In this document: piece after piece, positions 8,198 through 15,756 of the stretch | Numbering within the stretch: position 1 is the first letter of the stretch | Layout: every line of letters starts with the position of its first letter | Assembly: GCA_964468125.1 (NCBI GenBank) | Contig: CAYXVF010000107.1 | Coordinates: forward strand, 1 to 20,296 | Length of the DNA: 20,296 bases | Source: CAYXVF01 sp964468125 | GTDB lineage: Bacteria > Myxococcota > XYA12-FULL-58-9 > CAYXVF01 | Direction of reading: 5' to 3' | The notes under the pieces: generated by a model | What the model was told of the DNA's origin: nothing | The model's input: only the letters and a program-made list of their open reading frames with translations | Databases searched by the model: none | Made by a program: the position numbers and the translations under genes

Positions 8198-9439
8198 ATG
8201 GAGACAGCCGAGGCCCCCAGCACCGGCCCGCAGGTCGCCCTGTCCGAGAAGACCCTGGAGATCCTCCAGGGGATCGGTCAGCCGGAGCTGCGCGCCCACT
8301 TGGACCTGACCCTGCGCCATGCCATGCAGGCGCTCAACGATCTCGGCCGCATTCACCTGCCTCAGGACCAGTTTGAGGAGCGCGAGCAGGCCCACAGCGA
8401 AAGATACGTCGAGCTCGCCCCCTATGTCTTGGCGGCGGTCGCCAGCATCAACCGTCTCCTGAGCCACATCGCCGAGACCTACCCGCCGCCGCCAGAGCCG
8501 GACGACGACCTCGATGACGACTTTGATCTCGAGTTCGACCTGGTCGATGGGCCCACCGGAGAGGGGACCGGCTTGTCGAGCGAGGACGCGCGCAAGAGCG
8601 AGCTCTCCGAGGAAGATCGAGTGGCTGACGCTGCCCACGCCTATGGCGGCATGTTGCGCAGTCGCGTCTTGGGATTTGCGGAACGGCTGAAGTTTGCGCT
8701 CTCCCAGGACGATCCCTGGCCACTTCTCGCCGAGCTCGATGACCATCAGCACAAGCTCAACAAGGCGGTTCAGGGCCTCTTCTTCGGGCTACTCGGGGTC
8801 TTTGAGCAGAGCGCGAGACGCGATGAGATCCTGCCCTCCTATCGCTCCGCGGTTGGGGAGGCGGTGCGCCTTCGGGTGGCGATCGCCGACCTGAACTACC
8901 ACGTCAGCCGGTTCAACCACGCGATCGCCGATGCGAGTCCGGAGGCGGCGGTGCCGCTGGTCGTGGCCGTCGCTGATCGCTTGCAACGCTTCTCGGCCCG
9001 CCCGGAGTACCGAACGATGCGCGCTGAGGACAAGAAGGCGGTGATCGATTTCCGCCGCGAGCTCTTCCTCATGCGACATCACAAAGACGGTCTTCCGATG
9101 GCGCGACTCCGGATGGCGGTGGAGGGCTTCTCGAAGTTCCTCGAGTCGATGCAAGCGATCAACCATCGCGAAGTTCTGGTGATCCATGACCGGCAGCGCA
9201 TCGCCGACGGCCTCTCATTGGTGGAGCGGGCCGCTTCCCTCGCTGACGAGGACCTCGACGGCACGCGCATTCAAATGGCGCAGGTGGTCGACCTCGTCGC
9301 ATCACTCATTGGCCGAAACCCAGACCTCGACGATGCCTATCGGCGCTACCGCGCCGAACCCCCAACACCGGATGCCCTCCCGGGCATCGTTCAGCAGTGG
9401 ATGATTCTGCTCCAGAGCACGCTCGCGACTGTGGGGTGA
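8198..9439 (+). CDS. Conserved-looking cytoplasmic helical protein, unknown
   Basis: 413 residues, not recognised. There is no signal peptide and no membrane segment. It is almost entirely alpha-helical in pattern. An N-terminal helical part (about 15-95) is joined by a proline run (96-99) and a strongly acidic linker (about 100-116, Asp/Glu with Phe and Leu) to a long C-terminal helical part (about 140-412). Charged, amphipathic helices such as RLKFALSQDDPWPLLAELDD suggest a protein-binding scaffold rather than an enzyme, and no catalytic motif is visible. The start is supported by a weak AAGG just upstream and by the divergent layout. It is convergent with the 753-aa gene, with 21 nt between stops. 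Confidence 0.75.
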   Translation: METAEAPSTGPQVALSEKTLEILQGIGQPELRAHLDLTLRHAMQALNDLGRIHLPQDQFEEREQAHSERYVELAPYVLAAVASINRLLSHIAETYPPPPEPDDDLDDDFDLEFDLVDGPTGEGTGLSSEDARKSELSEEDRVADAAHAYGGMLRSRVLGFAERLKFALSQDDPWPLLAELDDHQHKLNKAVQGLFFGLLGVFEQSARRDEILPSYRSAVGEAVRLRVAIADLNYHVSRFNHAIADASPEAAVPLVVAVADRLQRFSARPEYRTMRAEDKKAVIDFRRELFLMRHHKDGLPMARLRMAVEGFSKFLESMQAINHREVLVIHDRQRIADGLSLVERAASLADEDLDGTRIQMAQVVDLVASLIGRNPDLDDAYRRYRAEPPTPDALPGIVQQWMILLQSTLATVG

Positions 9440-9460
9440 GCTACTCGAATGACCCGTGCC

Positions 9461-11722
9461 TCAGCTCGGCTCGGAACGTCCACCGATGAGCCGCAGCCCC
9501 TCGCACAGCGCGCGTAGATCTTCGGCGACCCGGCGGGGAAAGGCCTTCGGATCGCGGGCGCGCAGGGCAGGCAACGTCTCTCCCATCGTTGCGCAATAGA
9601 GCGTCAGCACGGTCGCTCGCTCCGCGTCCGAGAGCCCCAAGGAGCGCAAGATCGCACCGGGTTTCGGCTTCATCGCCTCGAGCACCACCGAGGCGACAGC
9701 GAGCCCCAAGCGGTGCCGCGCGGCTTCCTGCGGCCCGGGGACAAAGGCGAGCTCCCGGGCCGCTGCCTGCACCAGCGGGCCGACTGCCGTGTCGCGTTCC
9801 GAGTCGCCGAGCAGGTTCGCGGGCATGACCTCGTCATAGGTGCGCGCCGGTTGGGCGAGCCGCCGAGCGCCCTCGACCACGTCGTCCACGCTCTGCACCG
9901 CGTGCATCAGCTGGTCGAGAAGGCCGCCCGCGGCGATCCCCACACCGAGCTCCGCGAGGGCGACGCTTCGCAGCTGGCCCGCCGCGCTCGCATTGGCGAG
10001 CCCCAACGAGGCCCGCTTTTCAACTCGATCCGCCTCGATCAGCTTCTCGAGATAGGTGGGCAGACCGCCGACGGTCCCGCCGAGAGCGACGTCGAGGGCG
10101 CGGCCGAGACCGGCGGTGGAGTAGCCGATCACCGCGCCGGTGAAGAACGCGACCCACCCCCGAGCTTCGTCCGGATCGCGGGCGTCGAGCTGCTCTGCGA
10201 TCAGTGCGTGGGCGACGTTGCGTGGTGGGCCACTGATTTCCTCGATCGAGAGATCTCGGAGATCTACAAAACGGTCCGCGTCCTGGCCTAGGAAATTCGC
10301 GAGGTCGCGCTGAAACATCGCATTCTTTAGCGAGCCCCGCAGTGCTTCGAGATCGCGGCGCGACTCTCGGATCCAACCGAGGAGCGTCTCACGTTGCTCC
10401 GTTCGCGGCGCATCGAGGAGGGCGGCCACCGGAGCGCGCAGGTCCACGATCACGTGCAGGCGACTCGGGGCCCTGATCCCGAGTTGCCCGAGCGCATCGC
10501 GCACTCGGTCCGGGGCCTGTCCCTCCTGAGCGAGACCGTCGAGGAGAGCATCGAGCGCACCTGGGGAGTGGAGCAGCGTGTCGAGCATCGCGATGGATTC
10601 ACGGGCGCGTTGCTGCGCGAGCGCCCGCAGGGGCTCGACGATTCGTTTGGAGAACAGCAGTGTGGCGAGCTCGTGTTGCACGAATGCGCGCGCGACTTCA
10701 TCCGGATCGGGCACCTCCGACCGTCTGAGAATCAGTGTCAGGGTCTCGAAGAGCTCTTCTTGGGTGGAGAACTGGGCGAGAAGAGGGCCGAAGTCGATCG
10801 CATCGCCTCGACCGACTTCGGCGCGCACCGCGTGGGCGAGCTGCGCGCTCGCGAGATGGGGCGCGAGCTCCGAGGCGCGCAGCGATTCGCTCGCACGCGC
10901 AATCGCCTCGAGGCTCACCACCGTGCCCTGGGCGTTCTCCGCCGGGATCGGCAGCGCTGGGATCTCCGTCTTGGGCTCGAGGCGCAGGACGGCGCCTTGC
11001 GCCGCGGTCGCCTCGATCGATCGCAGCGCCCGAAAGGCGCAGGGACCCGCGTGGTCGATCCCCGCGCGCTCGAGTGCGGCCTCGAGGTGGCGCAGGGCGA
11101 TGGCACCGGAAAAGCTGCCTAGGGCGGCACGGAGCTCCGCGGGATCGACTCCTTCGACGATCGCGTCGGCGATCACCGCGGCGCGCGACTCCACGCTCGC
11201 CTGCGCGAAATCGGTCCGGAGAATCGGCGCGACGAGAGCGAGCACGCGGTCGAGGGCGGGACCGGAAAGCACCCCGTGGTATTCGCTCGCGGTCTGATGG
11301 GTGCGCAGCCCGGCGAGGGTCCGGCGCGCGGCGTCGAGTTTCTCCTTCGTTGTCGGGGCATGGGTCCGCGCTTCGGCGGCGCGCTCTCCATCCTTCGAGC
11401 CTTCCGGACGCGCGGGGAGGCTCGCTCGCGCTCGTTGCGCCGCCCACCAGCTGCGCAGGGCGTCGAGACTCGGCGGAACAAGAAGCGGCGCCTGGGCCGC
11501 AGGGAGGTTCGCCTCGACCCAGGCTCTGAGCGCTTCCCGATCCTGATCCGTGACCGAATCACCGTAGCGGTCCTTGAGCAGCGGTGCCTCGAGGAGCTGG
11601 TGGACCACTTCCTCGGCGGTGCTCAGCGCGATGACGGGAACCTCGAGTAGGGGCTCGTTGCACTCCGCGCCCGGGGCCATTCCAGGCGTGAGCTTCAGCA
11701 TCGATCGGCCGACGTCGGACAT
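9461..11722 (-). CDS. Large helical protein, unknown function
   Basis: 753 residues, not recognised. Composition is rich in Ala, Leu, Arg and Glu, with helix-type spacing nearly throughout and no signal peptide. The only clearly apolar stretch is a glycine-rich segment at about 526-554 (FFTGAVIGYSTAGLGRALDV then GGTVGGL), which could be a membrane-inserting or packed helical hairpin. A charged low-complexity linker lies at about 95-128. The coding frame is supported by length and by third-position GC bias typical of its neighbours. The ATG at 11722 has no good Shine-Dalgarno but has a -10-like box 8 nt upstream. The gene lies 97 nt downstream of the sigma operon on the same strand and may have its own promoter. 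Confidence 0.75.
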   Translation of the reverse strand: MSDVGRSMLKLTPGMAPGAECNEPLLEVPVIALSTAEEVVHQLLEAPLLKDRYGDSVTDQDREALRAWVEANLPAAQAPLLVPPSLDALRSWWAAQRARASLPARPEGSKDGERAAEARTHAPTTKEKLDAARRTLAGLRTHQTASEYHGVLSGPALDRVLALVAPILRTDFAQASVESRAAVIADAIVEGVDPAELRAALGSFSGAIALRHLEAALERAGIDHAGPCAFRALRSIEATAAQGAVLRLEPKTEIPALPIPAENAQGTVVSLEAIARASESLRASELAPHLASAQLAHAVRAEVGRGDAIDFGPLLAQFSTQEELFETLTLILRRSEVPDPDEVARAFVQHELATLLFSKRIVEPLRALAQQRARESIAMLDTLLHSPGALDALLDGLAQEGQAPDRVRDALGQLGIRAPSRLHVIVDLRAPVAALLDAPRTEQRETLLGWIRESRRDLEALRGSLKNAMFQRDLANFLGQDADRFVDLRDLSIEEISGPPRNVAHALIAEQLDARDPDEARGWVAFFTGAVIGYSTAGLGRALDVALGGTVGGLPTYLEKLIEADRVEKRASLGLANASAAGQLRSVALAELGVGIAAGGLLDQLMHAVQSVDDVVEGARRLAQPARTYDEVMPANLLGDSERDTAVGPLVQAAARELAFVPGPQEAARHRLGLAVASVVLEAMKPKPGAILRSLGLSDAERATVLTLYCATMGETLPALRARDPKAFPRRVAEDLRALCEGLRLIGGRSEPS

Positions 11723-11760
11723 GCGCGACTAGACTATCCTACCTCGGTCGACTCGCGTCT
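11723..11760 (-). promoter_or_regulatory. Candidate promoter for the 753-aa gene
   Basis: On the minus strand GGATAGTCTAG reads towards the ATG at 11722. TAGTCT (plus-strand 11731-11736) sits 8 nt before the start codon, at the position expected of a -10 box for a transcript beginning a few bases before ATG. The similar GGATAGACTA precedes the 413-aa gene at the same distance. No convincing -35 is visible. Confidence 0.25.
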
Positions 11761-11819
11761 AGCCGCTCGATTTCTGGGAACTCCGACGTCACGCGTGCCG
11801 CGGGGGCTGTGCCGAAGGC

Positions 11820-12350
11820 TCAACGTTGAGGTCGTGGCTGTCGCTGCTCCCGCTCGAGGCGCCGTTCACGAATTCTCTGGCGAACCGACTCTCGTTGCTC
11901 CGGCGACAGGCTGCGCCAGCGCGAGAGCTTGCGCACGTACTCGCGGCGCTCCGCTGGGCTGAGGGTGAGCAGGCGACGGTAGGCGCGGCGCAGCTGACGT
12001 CGGCGTGCCGGTGGCATGTCCCGGAAGCGCTGGAAACTCTCGCGAATCGTCTGCCGCTCCATCTCCGGGAGCTCATTGAAGCGCCGGTATTGCTCGCGCA
12101 GCTCGGCTCGGCGATCGCCGGGAAGCTCCTGGAAGCGCCGGTAGCGTCGAACCAAACGCTGCCGGTCTTCCGGCGCCAGCGATTGGAACTTCTCGAAGGC
12201 GCGGCGCAGCTCGGCGCGCTCCTCCTCCGAGAGCTCTTCCCAACGGCGAAGGACCTCTTCCTGGGGCGGGCTTTCCGCCGACTCCTGCGCCTGGGCGGGG
12301 GGCGTCGTTCCCAGAAGGGCCGCGACCATCGTGATCATCAACCACCGCAT
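11820..12350 (-). CDS. Exported DUF3106 repeat protein
   Basis: 176 residues. A signal peptide (MRWLMITMVAALLG, cleavage probably after AQA near 22) directs it to the periplasm. Residues 37-162 are seven consecutive 18-residue repeats in exact register, each starting W/F/L and following the pattern aromatic-x-x-Leu-Ser/Pro-x-x-x-Arg-x-x-Leu-x-x-x-Tyr/Phe-x-Arg. Examples are FQELPGDRRAELREQYRR and FRDMPPARRRQLRRAYRR. A basic tail of 14 residues ends the protein. This is the DUF3106 pattern, predicted to form a chain of short helices. It is the last gene of the sigma-factor operon, 2 nt after the putative anti-sigma stop. By analogy with periplasmic helical sensors next to ECF genes it may bind an envelope signal or the anti-sigma partner; that role is inference. 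Confidence 0.85.
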   Translation of the reverse strand: MRWLMITMVAALLGTTPPAQAQESAESPPQEEVLRRWEELSEEERAELRRAFEKFQSLAPEDRQRLVRRYRRFQELPGDRRAELREQYRRFNELPEMERQTIRESFQRFRDMPPARRRQLRRAYRRLLTLSPAERREYVRKLSRWRSLSPEQRESVRQRIRERRLEREQRQPRPQR

Positions 12351-12352
12351 GA

Positions 12353-12832
12353 TTAGAGCTCCTCGTCGATCAGGCGATCGAAGGTTTCGGCGTTGACCGC
12401 CGCCAACAGCTCGAAGGTCTCGACCTCATCGAGCTTCTCGACCACTTCATATTCCTCGAGCAGCTCGAGGTCGCGAATCATGGCGATCTCGTCGACGGAG
12501 TGTTCCGGTGCCACACTCGGAGGACTCGACGTCACGGTGACCGCGAGCACGGCCGCGGTGGCGGCTCCGACGGTCAGGGTTCCGAACAGTGCGGGGAGGA
12601 AGGGGTGCCGCTTGCCTTGCTTGTGTTCTTCGAGCTTTGCGAAGAAACGCGTGTCGAAGCCTGGGCCTGGTTCGTGCGCGTCGTTGAGGGCAAGGAGGGC
12701 GTCGAGCTTGCGCGAGCGCTCAAGGAGCGCACGACAGTCTTCGCGCTTCAAGGCTTCGACCGCCTCCGCGGGAGGCTCGCGACCCTCGTACTGCGCATCG
12801 AGGATCGCCTGGAGTGCTTCCTTACACTGCAT
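12353..12832 (-). CDS. Putative one-TM anti-sigma factor
   Basis: 159 residues from the ATG at 12832; a longer frame upstream is only the sigma gene read in another frame. The N-terminal cytoplasmic part (1-76) begins MQCKEALQAILDAQYEG and contains PGFDTRFFAKLEEH, a phrase common before the membrane segment of anti-sigma factors. Cys3 and Cys33 are present, but the zinc motif HxxxCxxC is not. One hydrophobic segment spans about 77-101. The periplasmic tail ends in acidic, leucine-rich sequence (DEIAMIRDLELLEEYEV). The start lies inside the sigma gene (11-nt overlap), the standard layout for an ECF sigma and its cognate regulator. I infer that it holds the sigma factor at the membrane until a signal arrives. 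Confidence 0.75.
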   Translation of the reverse strand: MQCKEALQAILDAQYEGREPPAEAVEALKREDCRALLERSRKLDALLALNDAHEPGPGFDTRFFAKLEEHKQGKRHPFLPALFGTLTVGAATAAVLAVTVTSSPPSVAPEHSVDEIAMIRDLELLEEYEVVEKLDEVETFELLAAVNAETFDRLIDEEL

Positions 12833-13457
12833 GTGGTACCTCCATCGGCTGGGAGAGCTCCGGGTCGAGCAGAGTCGCGAGCTGACCGCGCGCCCGGTGA
12901 ATGAGCGACTTGAGAGCGGATTCGCTGACACCGAGTGTCGATGCCGCTTCCTTGTAGCTTTGACCCTCGTAGTGGACGAGTAGGAGCGCGGCGCGCTGTT
13001 TTTCGGGCAGCTCGGAGAGCGCCGTGCGCAGCGCGTCTCGAAGCTCTCGGCGTCGGGTCGCATCGTCGGGTGCGACCGCAGAGGAGCGCTCCCGATCGGT
13101 CTCGAGGCCAGAGCGCGTCTTTTTGAAACTGTGCCGGTCGCGCAAATTCAGGCAGTGGCGTGTCGCGATGCGATAGAGGTAGGTGCTGAGCTTCGCGCTC
13201 GGCTGGTAGCGGGGACCCGCCTTGTAGAGCTTCAAGAACACATCCTGCGCGGCTTCCTCACCCATCGAGGCCGATCCGAGCATTCGGGTGGTGAACCCAA
13301 CGATGCGGTCGCGATAGGCATGATAGAGCTGCACGAAAGCCTCCTCGTCGCCGTCCCGAAAGCGCAGCATGAGCGTCTGATCCGGGTCGGTCGTTTCTGT
13401 TTGTTTCAAACCGCCGCGGCGTCCGAAAGTTGCGAGTCGCACCATGAAGGGGATCAC
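12822..13457 (-). CDS. ECF-type RNA polymerase sigma factor
   Basis: 211 residues, normal for the ECF group with a short N-terminal extension. Region 2 (about 28-112) includes DEEAFVQLYHAYRDRIVGF, EEAAQDVFLKLYK (core-polymerase binding) and LSTYLYRIATRHCLNLRDRH (-10 recognition). Region 4 (about 138-198) includes LRTALSELPEKQRAALLLVH and the helix-turn-helix YKEAASTLGVSESALKSLIH. The chosen GTG at 13457 has GGGGAG 5 nt upstream and overlaps the preceding stop as GTGA; ATG 13445 is the alternative. It directs polymerase to a set of promoters that cannot be read from this window. Its position between two single-pass membrane proteins suggests control by envelope state. Confidence 0.95.
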   Translation of the reverse strand: MIPFMVRLATFGRRGGLKQTETTDPDQTLMLRFRDGDEEAFVQLYHAYRDRIVGFTTRMLGSASMGEEAAQDVFLKLYKAGPRYQPSAKLSTYLYRIATRHCLNLRDRHSFKKTRSGLETDRERSSAVAPDDATRRRELRDALRTALSELPEKQRAALLLVHYEGQSYKEAASTLGVSESALKSLIHRARGQLATLLDPELSQPMEVPHAV

Positions 13458-13771
13458 TTTTTCTCCCCTTTCTCGCTGATCTCGAGCTCTTCATCCTCCG
13501 CGAGAAGCGGCAGGTCGATGAGAAGGTCGAGCATGCGCAGGAACTCCGCATTCCGCAGCATCAGCAATTCTTCCGCGGTCGGCGGGCGCTTCGGCGCTCG
13601 CCTGCCCGTTGGCGTTTTTGCGCTCCGGGCGGACGGCGCCACTTTCGCGGGGGATGGCCGCTCAGGGGTCTTGGGAGCGGGACTCGTGCGGGCGGGACGC
13701 GGGGGCGGCGGCTCGGCCGGAACACCCAATGGCGCCAAACGCGCCGCGACGATGAGGACCCACTCGATCAC
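13454..13771 (-). CDS. Small membrane-anchored Pro/Ala-rich protein
   Basis: 105 residues; the start is GTG at 13771, overlapping the barrel gene's stop as GTGA, and the stop in turn overlaps the sigma start. The N-terminus (IEWVLIVAARLAPLGVPAEP) is a weak signal or anchor. A Pro/Ala/Arg/Lys-rich linker (about 20-64) follows. The C-terminal helix has the segment EELLMLRNAEFLRMLDLL (67-84) and ends in acidic then basic residues. No known family is recognised. The helix resembles the tail of the putative anti-sigma factor (see findings). Its place directly before the sigma gene, with a 4-nt overlap on both sides, suggests a signalling role. Topology is uncertain. Confidence 0.7.
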   Translation of the reverse strand: MIEWVLIVAARLAPLGVPAEPPPPRPARTSPAPKTPERPSPAKVAPSARSAKTPTGRRAPKRPPTAEELLMLRNAEFLRMLDLLIDLPLLAEDEELEISEKGEKK

Positions 13772-15399
13772 AGCTCGAAGCTCCCATCCACGATCAGCAA
13801 TGCCCGGTAGGCGAGCGTATTCTCCGGGAAGAAGCTCCCCGGCACCAACACGCCGCCGATCGCTTGGAAACCCAGGTTCTGGCCCCATTGCCATCGCATC
13901 ATCAAATTCGGCTCGAATCCGTAGAAGCTTCCGCCGCCGCCGGTGCGCCCATCGATCGGCTCGTCCGCAAAGAGGGCGAGGGCGCGCGCTTCGACCGTCC
14001 ATTCGTCTCGCGCCCACTCGAGCCGGGGACCGCCCCCCAGCACGCCGTGCCCGTTGATCCCCGCCGCCGAGGCCCGGGCGGCGGTGAAGGTCTGGTTGAT
14101 CCCATTGGTGAAAAACAGTGTCGAGTAGGTCCACAGGGGCGCGACCGCGATGAACGACGTGTAGTTGCGGTCGCTCAACAGCTCAGGGTCGTAGCCGGTG
14201 TAGTAGAGGCCGAGCAGCCCCGCGGCAAAATGGGCGCCTAGACTCAACGCCACGTCGAGGTCACTGCCGAAGCCGCGCAGGACCAACCGCGCGGTCGCTT
14301 CGTTGCTGTCGATGAACTCGTAGGAGCCGAGATTCAAGATCGCGTTGCCACGCACACGCACGGGTCCGAGCTGCGCGCCGATTCGAGCGCCGATATAGGT
14401 GAGCTGGGCCCGCTCGCCGCTCTCGTCGAGGAGGACGGAGTTGAGGCTGACCTGCGCGCACTCGGTTTCGGTGATCTGGGCGATCTCGGCGAGCTGAGTG
14501 CAGAGGCGGGTATTGAGCGCACCCTGAAGCACCGCTTCCGCGCGGGTCGCTCGGGCGACGTCGTCGATGGCGGCGCGCCGGTCCCAATAGCTCGCAACGA
14601 ACAGCTCGATCTCGTTGATGAGCCCCCAGTCGTAGCGAAGTGCCAGCGTCACCATCGGGCTCGGCTTCTCCAGGTCGCTGAAGCGTCGCCCGGCGGCGAA
14701 GGCGCTCGCGTCCAGACTCAGGCCGCCATCGACGTCGTAGTCACCGATGGTGAGAAACACGCCGGTGCCAACGTCCTGGTACACCCGGCCGTCCCCAACG
14801 GAGGCGAAGCGACGGCCGAGCTCTAGGGTCACAGGCCCCGCGTAGGCGATGAATTCCGCCGCGCCGAGCCAGAGGCCCGAAGCGGCAAACTCTCCGGCCG
14901 ATTCGCCGAAGAGCGTCAGTCCCTCAACGGGCGGCTCGAGGGTCGAACCCGCGCGAACCTCGCCCGTGGTGAGGAATGTCCGGAAGCCCACGCCGTCCGC
15001 AGGAAACCACTCCCCCTCCGCCGTCAAAACGAGAGAGGGGTACAGATTGCGTGGACCCGGGCGCAGGAGCGAGTCGATGTCCCAGGCCTGAACGGTCACG
15101 GTCTGCTCGGCGCCGGTGTTCGGGAAGAACACCACGTCGATCTCTTCGTCTGAATCGAGAAAGGTCCTGGGAAAATTGCCCTCCGCGGTCATCAAAACGA
15201 GCGCTCCCAGGTTGAGGTAAGCGCTCGGTCCACCGCTCGACGGGGCTTCGAGAACCTCGACGGTGGATTCTGCGTTCTCCAGAGGCGGCAGCTCGAGCAA
15301 GGCGTCGAGGGGATCGACCTCGCGCTCCTGCTCCACGTCGGCTGCGGGTGCACCGGGGCCCGGAGTCGCTGCGAGGAGCATGAGCACTGCGAGTGGCAT
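13768..15399 (-). CDS. Probable outer-membrane beta-barrel protein
   Basis: 543 residues. The N-terminus is a short hydrophobic signal (MPLAVLMLLAATPGPGAPAA) with little positive charge, followed by an acidic linker (21-55). From about residue 58 (SAYLNLGALVLMTAEGNFP) the sequence is a series of amphipathic strands with Gly, Tyr, Trp and Arg at turns, as in porins and alginate-export-like barrels. Cys300 and Cys314 enclose a 13-residue helical loop and may form a disulfide. The end, RALLIVDGSFEL, has Leu rather than the usual terminal Phe. It is the first gene of the sigma operon, so it may be both a target and a sensor of that regulator. I do not recognise a named family. Confidence 0.72.
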   Translation of the reverse strand: MPLAVLMLLAATPGPGAPAADVEQEREVDPLDALLELPPLENAESTVEVLEAPSSGGPSAYLNLGALVLMTAEGNFPRTFLDSDEEIDVVFFPNTGAEQTVTVQAWDIDSLLRPGPRNLYPSLVLTAEGEWFPADGVGFRTFLTTGEVRAGSTLEPPVEGLTLFGESAGEFAASGLWLGAAEFIAYAGPVTLELGRRFASVGDGRVYQDVGTGVFLTIGDYDVDGGLSLDASAFAAGRRFSDLEKPSPMVTLALRYDWGLINEIELFVASYWDRRAAIDDVARATRAEAVLQGALNTRLCTQLAEIAQITETECAQVSLNSVLLDESGERAQLTYIGARIGAQLGPVRVRGNAILNLGSYEFIDSNEATARLVLRGFGSDLDVALSLGAHFAAGLLGLYYTGYDPELLSDRNYTSFIAVAPLWTYSTLFFTNGINQTFTAARASAAGINGHGVLGGGPRLEWARDEWTVEARALALFADEPIDGRTGGGGSFYGFEPNLMMRWQWGQNLGFQAIGGVLVPGSFFPENTLAYRALLIVDGSFEL

Positions 15400-15432
15400 C
15401 GGTGGCGTCGTCCATTCCCCGGATGAGGCCGG

Positions 15433-15438
15433 AGTATA
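15433..15438 (-). promoter_or_regulatory. Candidate -10 box for the sigma operon
   Basis: TATACT on the minus strand, 33 nt before the ATG at 15399, matches the housekeeping -10 well (5 of 6). TTAGAA (15455-15460, 16-nt spacer) is a weak -35. The same site read as CGTCTA is also like an ECF-type -10, so self-activation by the operon's own sigma factor is possible but unproven. Confidence 0.35.
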
Positions 15439-15572
15439 GACGCCACAGCTGGGATTCTAATCAACCCACGCACCACGATAGCCCCCGGACGTGAACCTCG
15501 AAATCCGGGCTCACATCGATTCCAACCGGTGAGATGCCGATCGGTTGCGGCGCGGACGCGGGCGATTTCCCT

Positions 15573-15600
15573 CTTGCGCTGAGGACTCCGGGCCCCACGT
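15573..15600 (+). promoter_or_regulatory. Candidate heat-shock (sigma-32-like) promoter of dnaK
   Basis: CTTGCGC (15573-15579) and CCCCACGT (15593-15600) are separated by 13 nt. The heat-shock consensus CTTGAAA with CCCCATnT and an 11-16 nt spacer is matched except at the end of the -35 and one base of the -10. A transcript would begin near 15607 and leave a leader of about 150 nt before dnaK. Confidence 0.55.
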
Positions 15601-15756
15601 TGTGCGGTGTCGGGAAGCAAAAAGCGCTCCGACGAAGACAGGCCGGGAATCGCGTCTCATTCGCCGCGGCTTTCGGTCACACAATCGCTCGTAAAATCAA
15701 TGAATTGCGCACCGAAGGGGCGCAGTGCGAAGCCGCATAGAAGGAGTGAGAGAGTC

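Larger units (their letters stand above)
15400..15756. other. Divergent intergenic region before dnaK
   Basis: 357 nt without a supported gene, between the sigma operon (minus) and dnaK (plus). It holds a sigma-32-like promoter for dnaK, a -10-like TATACT for the sigma operon, and the dnaK ribosome site. No CIRCE inverted repeat (TTAGCACTC/GAGTGCTAA) is present, so HrcA control is not indicated. An upstream extension of the dnaK frame exists but encodes no DnaK-like sequence. Confidence 0.6.

Noticed and set aside
10394..11529. Plus-strand open frames of 239-264 codons inside the 753-aa gene
   Set aside because: Arg/Ser/Pro-rich translations with no ribosome site, overlapping one another; they are shadows of the minus-strand gene.
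12833..13063. 77-residue extension of the putative anti-sigma protein
   Set aside because: It is the sigma gene in another frame. The ATG at 12832 gives a normal N-terminus and the usual short overlap.
15607..15756. N-terminal extension of DnaK by 50 residues
   Set aside because: The extension has no DnaK similarity, and a good ribosome site stands just before the ATG at 15757.
15400..15756. CIRCE/HrcA operator before dnaK
   Set aside because: No TTAGCACTC/GAGTGCTAA repeat or near match was found on reading the region.
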